Source: Flemingiibacterium sp964603455 (GTDB lineage: Bacteria; Bacillota; Clostridia; Oscillospirales; CAG-272). From it: a stretch of 5,113 nucleotides of DNA. The translations under genes were made by a program, and so were the position numbers. Every line of letters begins with the position of its first letter. The stretch's first letter is position 1. The stretch spans positions 1 to 5,113 of the forward strand of contig CAZRVL010000124.1 of NCBI GenBank assembly GCA_964603455.1, in the 5' to 3' direction. The notes under the pieces are model-generated. The model was given only the letters and a program-made list of their open reading frames with translations. It was not told the origin of the DNA and made no database searches. Of this stretch, positions 1 through 3,120 are shown one piece after another.

Positions 1-79
1 CGAGGAATACCTCGAAAAGCCCGGCAGCCACAAGGCTCACGAGATCCTTCACACTCACTACGTAAAGCGCGGACTTTAA
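1..79 (+). CDS. [FeFe]-hydrogenase catalytic subunit, C-terminal end (partial)
   Basis: Only the last 25 codons and the TAA stop (77-79) are present; the frame begins at base 2 and the gene starts upstream of the window. The visible tail reads EEYLEKPGSHKAHEILH followed by THYVKRGL. This matches, from memory, the end of the iron-hydrogenase small-subunit domain (Fe_hyd_SSU), where a 'YeeflGkP...hKaHeLLHThY' pattern closes HydA, HndD and HymC-type proteins. These enzymes form H2 from ferredoxin and/or NAD(P)H with an H-cluster in the cytoplasm and are typical of fermentative Clostridia. The H-cluster motifs lie outside the window, so neither activity nor the subtype (monomeric or electron-bifurcating) can be judged. 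A terminator starts 10 nt after the stop, so this is the last gene of its transcript. The family call rests on a short but distinctive tail. Confidence 0.72.
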   Translation, partial: EEYLEKPGSHKAHEILHTHYVKRGL

Positions 80-89
80 TTTAATACAA

Positions 90-118
90 AAGACGGAAGT
101 CACCACGACTTCCGTCTT
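90..118 (+). terminator. Rho-independent terminator after the hydrogenase gene
   Basis: A perfect 12-bp stem (AAGACGGAAGTC at 90-101, GACTTCCGTCTT at 107-118) encloses the 5-nt loop ACCAC. T-rich sequence (ATATTTATTTC) follows, and the stem begins 10 nt after the upstream stop codon. The U-tract is interrupted by A's, so efficiency may be moderate. Confidence 0.85.
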
Positions 119-259
119 ATATTTATTTCAAAGTACTACGGTAGAATAGTCCGATCTTGCAGCTTGCCATATAAATACTCAAAAGCTGATGATTATTTGC
201 TCAAATTTAAGCCATTTTTTGATCGACTGGTCAATTTTATTCAACTTTTCGCTGAACGA

Positions 260-288
260 TTGACTTTTTCACATTTTTGTGGTATCAT
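260..288 (+). promoter_or_regulatory. egsA promoter (sigma-A type, extended -10)
   Basis: The -35 is TTGACT (260-265) and the -10 is TATCAT (283-288), separated by 17 bp, with a TGG (280-282) giving an extended -10 (TGn). Transcription would start near 295, giving a 5' UTR of about 22 nt. The stretch between the upstream terminator and this promoter (about 120-259) is AT-rich, and I see no gene or convincing structured RNA in it. Confidence 0.8.
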
Positions 289-316
289 ATAGTAAAATAA
301 ATATCAGGAGAAAATA

Positions 317-1666
317 ATGGATACAACTATTGAATCACTCATAGAAAACGATGGATTTATCTGCCCCGAATGCGGAAAACAGCATTTTGGCAAGCTCAAA
401 AACTGCATTATCGGAGAAGATGTGCTGCTCAAGCTTCCGAATATCGTAAAAACGCTCGGAACACATCCATTCATCCTATGCGACAAGGACACCTATGCCG
501 CCGCAGGTGAAAAAGTCTGCAAGCTGCTCGAAGAAGCCGAAATAACCTACAAGCTTCACATCATCGAGCGAAAAGAACCAGCCCCTGATGACCGAACTGT
601 CGGCGAAGCTCTGATGTGGATAGACAAGTCCTGCGACATGGTGATCGCAGTCGGCGGAGGTGTTATAAACGACACCTGTAAAATAATTGCAGCCGCATAC
701 GATGTTCCCGACATCATAGTTGCGACAGCACCTTCGATGGACGGATTTGCCTCGGCGACCTCATCTATGGAACGCTGCGGATTCAAAATCTCGGTAGATT
801 CGAAATGCCCCGATGTTGTGCTCGGTGACACATCTATACTCTCGTCCGCTCCAAAAAAGCTGATCGCCAGCGGTATCGGCGATATGCTCGCAAAATACAT
901 AAGTCTCACCGAATGGCAGCTCGGAAAAATCATTCGCGGCGAATACTATTGCCCATTCATCGCAGGACTCGTAAGCTCGTCTCTCGATGAGGTCGTAAAA
1001 AACGGAGAAGCCGCACTGAACAATGATAACTCAGCCTGCGAAAAGGTAATGCGTGGACTGGTTTTGGGAGGACTCGGCATGAACTATGCCGGAATAACCC
1101 GACCGGCATCCGGAATGGAGCATTACATCTCGCACTGCTTTGATATGCGCGCACTCGAATTCGGCACAAAAGCCGAGCTTCACGGCATACAATGCGCATT
1201 CGGCACGCTCATGACCATCCGCGCATACGAATCGCTGAGAGAAAAGCTGAAAAACGGCATCGACCGCAAGCACGCAATCGATTCCGTGGCTGCATTCTCA
1301 CGTGATGAATGGTTCGACAAGCTCCGCGAAAATTTCGGCGGCGGAGCAAACGCGATAATCGAAAACGAGCTTCGCGAAGACAAATGGAATAAAGCAAACC
1401 ACGAAAAGCGGCTCGACCACATAATCGCACATCTTCCGGAAATACTCGAAATAATCTCGGCTCTGCCGTCATCTGACAGCATAAAGGAATTTATGCAAAA
1501 AGTCGGACTTCCGACTACCGCCGAAGAGCTTGGCGCGACACACGATGAGCTTCGCAACGCATTCATAATGGGAAAGGACATCCGCGATAAATACGTCTGC
1601 GGCAGACTTCTCTGGGATCTCGGACTGCTCGAAGAAATCACCAATGAGGTCATAAAATCTATATAA
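317..1666 (+). CDS. egsA: sn-glycerol-1-phosphate dehydrogenase (EgsA/AraM type)
   Basis: A 449-residue protein of the iron-containing alcohol dehydrogenase superfamily, EgsA/AraM branch. It reduces dihydroxyacetone phosphate to sn-glycerol-1-phosphate with NAD(P)H in the cytoplasm; in Bacillus the product feeds PcrB, which makes heptaprenylglyceryl phosphate. Seen here: the nucleotide-binding motif AVGGGVIND (111-119), the branch signature TAPSMDGFAS (137-146), and three expected metal ligands, D189 in SGIGD, H269 in RPASGMEHYISH and H289 in ELHGIQ. Bacillus EgsA uses Ni2+ at this site. It is about 55 residues longer than Bacillus AraM (about 394), mainly through insertions in the C-terminal helical half (about 305-390). 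The N-terminus carries CPECGKQH (16-23), a possible metal knuckle. The start is fixed by AGGAG (306-310), 6 nt before ATG. It has its own promoter and terminator and is not in an arabinose operon, so an arabinose role is not supported. Glycerol dehydrogenase is less likely given TAPSMDG. Confidence 0.92.
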   Translation: MDTTIESLIENDGFICPECGKQHFGKLKNCIIGEDVLLKLPNIVKTLGTHPFILCDKDTYAAAGEKVCKLLEEAEITYKLHIIERKEPAPDDRTVGEALMWIDKSCDMVIAVGGGVINDTCKIIAAAYDVPDIIVATAPSMDGFASATSSMERCGFKISVDSKCPDVVLGDTSILSSAPKKLIASGIGDMLAKYISLTEWQLGKIIRGEYYCPFIAGLVSSSLDEVVKNGEAALNNDNSACEKVMRGLVLGGLGMNYAGITRPASGMEHYISHCFDMRALEFGTKAELHGIQCAFGTLMTIRAYESLREKLKNGIDRKHAIDSVAAFSRDEWFDKLRENFGGGANAIIENELREDKWNKANHEKRLDHIIAHLPEILEIISALPSSDSIKEFMQKVGLPTTAEELGATHDELRNAFIMGKDIRDKYVCGRLLWDLGLLEEITNEVIKSI

Positions 1667-1669
1667 AAA

Positions 1670-1699
1670 ATCGGCGGAAGCTTAAAAGCTTCCGCCGAT
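1670..1699. terminator. Bidirectional terminator shared by egsA and asnA
   Basis: A perfect inverted repeat with arms ATCGGCGGAAGCTT (1670-1683) and AAGCTTCCGCCGAT (1686-1699) sits between the convergent stop codons. The central bases probably open to a TTAAAA loop on a 12-bp GC-rich stem. On the minus strand the stem is followed by a clean T6 tract (complement of 1665-1670), a strong terminator for asnA. On the plus strand it is followed by CCTTTATTTTC, a weaker tract serving egsA. Confidence 0.92.
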
Positions 1700-1726
1700 C
1701 CTTTATTTTCATCAAATATGTACGTA

Positions 1727-2731
1727 TTACAGAAGGTGTACGCCCTTTTCTCTGCAATAATCAAGATCTGCTTTCGACCACGCGGACGACTGCACCTCGC
1801 CAACGTGCGCTTTGCGTAAGAAGAACATACAAATTCTCGACTGACCGATACCGCCGCCGATAGTATATGGAAGTTTTCCTTCGAGCAGAGCCTTCTGGAA
1901 AGGCAGCTCGGCGCGTTCGGGACAGCCGCGAACTTCAAGCTGGTGAAGAAGCGCAGCTTCATCGACACGTATGCCCATGCTCGAAAGCTCCATCGCGATG
2001 TCGAGTACCGGATAATAAACGATAATATCGCCGTTGAGACTCCAATCGTCATAGTCGGGCGCACGACCGTCATGTATCTCGCCCGAACGGAGAGCTCCGC
2101 CGATCTGCATTACGAACACCGCGCCCTTCGCCTTGGCGATGTTGTACTCACGCTCCTTCGGCGTAAGCTCGGGATACAGGTCTTCAAGCTCCTGAGAAGT
2201 GATGAAGTATATCTCCTCGGGAAGTATCAGCTCGGAAAAAGCATAATCCTCCGCGATATATCTCTCGGTATGTCTGATCGAGCGGTATACTCTTCTTACC
2301 ATGCTCTTGAGCGTTTCGACATTTCGCTCTTCCTTATATATAATGCGCTCCCAGTCCCATTGATCGACAAACACAGAATGAAGATTGTCGGTGTCTTCAT
2401 CACGTCTTATTGCATTCATATCGGTGTACAGACCCTCGCCGTGCTTGAAGCCGTACTCGCCGAGCGCATAACGCTTCCATTTTGCCAGCGAATGCACGAT
2501 CTCCATTTCGTAATCCATGCCCTTTATGTCGAAGGAGACCGGACGCTCGACACCGTTGAGTGTGTCGTTGAGACCGCTCTGGCGATCAACGAAAAGCGGA
2601 GCGGATACTCTGGTCAGATTCAGCTGTATAGCAAGATCACGCTCAAAGAAATCCTTTACCTTTTTTATCGCGACCTCGGTCTGACGAATATCGAGGAGCG
2701 ATCTGTAACCTTCAGGAATGATGACTGACAT
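1727..2731 (-). CDS. asnA: Aspartate--ammonia ligase (asparagine synthetase A)
   Basis: A 334-residue cytoplasmic enzyme making L-asparagine from aspartate, ammonia and ATP through an aspartyl-adenylate; the fold is that of class II aminoacyl-tRNA synthetases. It is nearly the length of E. coli AsnA (330) and colinear with it. Visible landmarks are D56 (equivalent to E. coli D46), HSLAKWKR (80-87), GEGLYTDM (98-105) with R109 (E. coli R100), HSVFVDQWDWER (118-129) with Q124 (E. coli Q116), APDYDDW (224-230), ELSSMGIR (248-255) and the motif-3-like IGGGIGQSR (291-299). The short insertion found in E. coli after DDW is absent. A GAGAGG ribosome site on the minus strand (complement of about 2741-2746) lies 9 nt before ATG. 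It has its own promoter and the shared terminator, so it is monocistronic. It is divergent from the peptide-binding lipoprotein gene. No catalytic residue is missing. Confidence 0.97.
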   Translation of the reverse strand: MSVIIPEGYRSLLDIRQTEVAIKKVKDFFERDLAIQLNLTRVSAPLFVDRQSGLNDTLNGVERPVSFDIKGMDYEMEIVHSLAKWKRYALGEYGFKHGEGLYTDMNAIRRDEDTDNLHSVFVDQWDWERIIYKEERNVETLKSMVRRVYRSIRHTERYIAEDYAFSELILPEEIYFITSQELEDLYPELTPKEREYNIAKAKGAVFVMQIGGALRSGEIHDGRAPDYDDWSLNGDIIVYYPVLDIAMELSSMGIRVDEAALLHQLEVRGCPERAELPFQKALLEGKLPYTIGGGIGQSRICMFFLRKAHVGEVQSSAWSKADLDYCREKGVHLL

Positions 2732-2765
2732 TCAAAATTACCTCTCTTTTTAATGCTGATAGATT

Positions 2766-2794
2766 ATTATACCACATATTCCGACATTTTGCAA
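2766..2794 (-). promoter_or_regulatory. asnA promoter (extended -10)
   Basis: Read on the minus strand: -35 TTGCAA (2794-2789), 17-bp spacer, -10 TATAAT (2771-2766), with TGG directly upstream as an extended -10. The start would be near 2759, giving a leader of about 28 nt, too short for a T-box or riboswitch. A-rich sequence upstream of the -35 on this strand may act as an UP element, and a 5-bp inverted repeat TTGAA-TTT-TTCAA (2804-2816) sits 10 bp upstream of the -35. Confidence 0.85.
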
Positions 2795-2819
2795 GTAGAT
2801 TTTTTGAATTTTTCAATTA

Positions 2820-2834
2820 TTTTTTCAGATAAAT
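2820..2834. promoter_or_regulatory. Weak CodY-box-like site
   Basis: TTTTTTCAGATAAAT matches the published CodY consensus AATTTTCWGAAAATT at 11 of 15 positions on either strand. It lies between asnA and the peptide-binding lipoprotein gene, both of functional classes CodY controls in Bacillota. The surroundings are very AT-rich, so a chance match is quite possible, and I cannot tell whether this organism encodes CodY. Confidence 0.2.
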
Positions 2835-2844
2835 ATCAACCAAA

Positions 2845-2880
2845 TTTCGTTTTTTCGAATGAATACTTTCGATTTTTTCG
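2845..2880. repeat. Short direct repeat, 22-bp period
   Basis: TTTCG-T6-CG (2845-2857) and TTTCG-A-T6-CG (2867-2880) start 22 bp apart, about two helical turns, in an otherwise featureless AT-rich stretch. A consensus-like TATAAT (2889-2894) follows, but I find no good -35 for it (only TTTCGA at 16 bp). The repeat could be operator half-sites or chance in T-rich DNA. Confidence 0.35.
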
Positions 2881-2904
2881 TTATAAACTATAATGCACGC
2901 TTTA

Positions 2905-2937
2905 TTTTGAAAGTTTGTACTGTGCCATCTTTCAAAA
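2905..2937. repeat. Inverted repeat upstream of the oppA promoter
   Basis: Perfect 9-bp arms TTTTGAAAG (2905-2913) and CTTTCAAAA (2929-2937) flank a 15-nt spacer. The right arm runs into TTTCAAAA (2939-2946) and TTCAAAG (2947-2953), so related units recur about every 9 bp up to 9 bp before the -35 at 2962. The region upstream of the -35 could be an UP element, an operator, or both. Confidence 0.4.
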
Positions 2938-2961
2938 ATTTCAAAATTCAAAGAAATACTC

Positions 2962-2990
2962 TTGACTTTTTGCTCGATTTATGTTAGAAT
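2962..2990 (+). promoter_or_regulatory. oppA promoter (extended -10)
   Basis: The -35 TTGACT (2962-2967) and -10 TAGAAT (2985-2990) are separated by 17 bp, with TGT (2982-2984) as the extended -10 TGn. The start would be near 2997, leaving a leader of about 120 nt. The -35 hexamer, spacer length and TGn are the same as in the egsA promoter. Confidence 0.85.
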
Positions 2991-2996
2991 ATATCT

Positions 2997-3116
2997 ATCG
3001 GATTTTTATCCGCCGCGCAAGTTCGGCAGATATTAACCTGCAAGGTTCATTTTTATCTAAATGAACCTTTATCAATGCTCCCACAAGGGAGTAAATATTT
3101 TTGTAAGGAGAAAAGC
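2997..3116 (+). promoter_or_regulatory. Structured 5' leader of oppA
   Basis: This region of about 120 nt carries several hairpins. Hairpin A is CGGAT-TTTT-ATCCG (2999-3012), at the predicted 5' end. Hairpin B is AACCT-GCA-AGGTT (3035-3047). Hairpin C is AAGGTTCATTT (3042-3052) paired with AAATGAACCTT (3059-3069). Hairpin D is CTCCC-ACAA-GGGAG (3078-3091), extendable to 7 pairs including one G-U, followed by AATATTTTTG. B and C share AAGGTT and cannot coexist. CTCC of hairpin D could also pair with GGAG of the ribosome site (3107-3110). I recognise no known riboswitch class or T-box. The layout would suit attenuation, translational control or mRNA stabilisation; which one is inference. Confidence 0.5.
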
Positions 3117-3120
3117 ATGA
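3061..3120 (+). CDS. Possible 19-codon leader peptide overlapping the oppA start
   Basis: ATG at 3061 opens MNLYQCSHKGVNIFVRRKA and stops at TGA (3118-3120), which overlaps the oppA ATG as ATGA. This is the classic geometry for translational coupling. Against it, the nearest purine-rich element (CAAGG, about 3041-3045) is 15 nt from the ATG, too far to be a good ribosome site, and the ATG lies inside the right arm of a stem (3059-3069). No compositional bias points to one amino acid. It could be a chance ORF. Confidence 0.25.
   Translation: MNLYQCSHKGVNIFVRRKA
3105..3110 (+). promoter_or_regulatory. Ribosome binding site deciding the oppA start
   Basis: AAGGAG lies 6 nt before ATG 3117. It decides against the in-frame upstream ATG at 3075 (14 extra codons beginning MLPQGSKYFCKEKS), which has no ribosome site and would put a non-signal sequence ahead of the lipoprotein signal peptide. 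Confidence 0.9.

Noticed and set aside
157..175. TTGCAG and TATAAA as a promoter between the hydrogenase and egsA
   Set aside because: The spacing is only 7 bp; the 260-288 promoter is far better.
216..254. Palindrome-like TTGA...TCAA and TTCA...TGAA elements upstream of egsA
   Set aside because: Symmetry is weak (about 10 of 16 for the first), so nothing beyond chance in AT-rich DNA.
1180..2073. 297-codon minus-strand frame spanning the egsA end and asnA
   Set aside because: It overlaps two real genes and reads through the terminator hairpin between them. The translation is Ser/Arg/Phe-rich low-quality sequence.
1943..2728. 261-codon open frame on the plus strand inside asnA
   Set aside because: It is antisense to a full-length, motif-complete asnA, and its translation has no family resemblance.
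2889..2894. Second plus-strand -10 (TATAAT) upstream of oppA
   Set aside because: No acceptable -35 lies 16-18 bp upstream (CTTTCG/TTTCGA), and a much better promoter is present at 2962-2990.
3078..3091. Mini-ykkC/guanidine-II-like hairpin with an A-rich tetraloop
   Set aside because: The loop is ACAA, not ACGR, and there is no paired partner hairpin of the same kind.
3075..3119. Upstream in-frame ATG as an alternative oppA start
   Set aside because: No ribosome site precedes it and it would bury the lipoprotein signal peptide behind 14 extra residues; ATG 3117 has AAGGAG at 6 nt.
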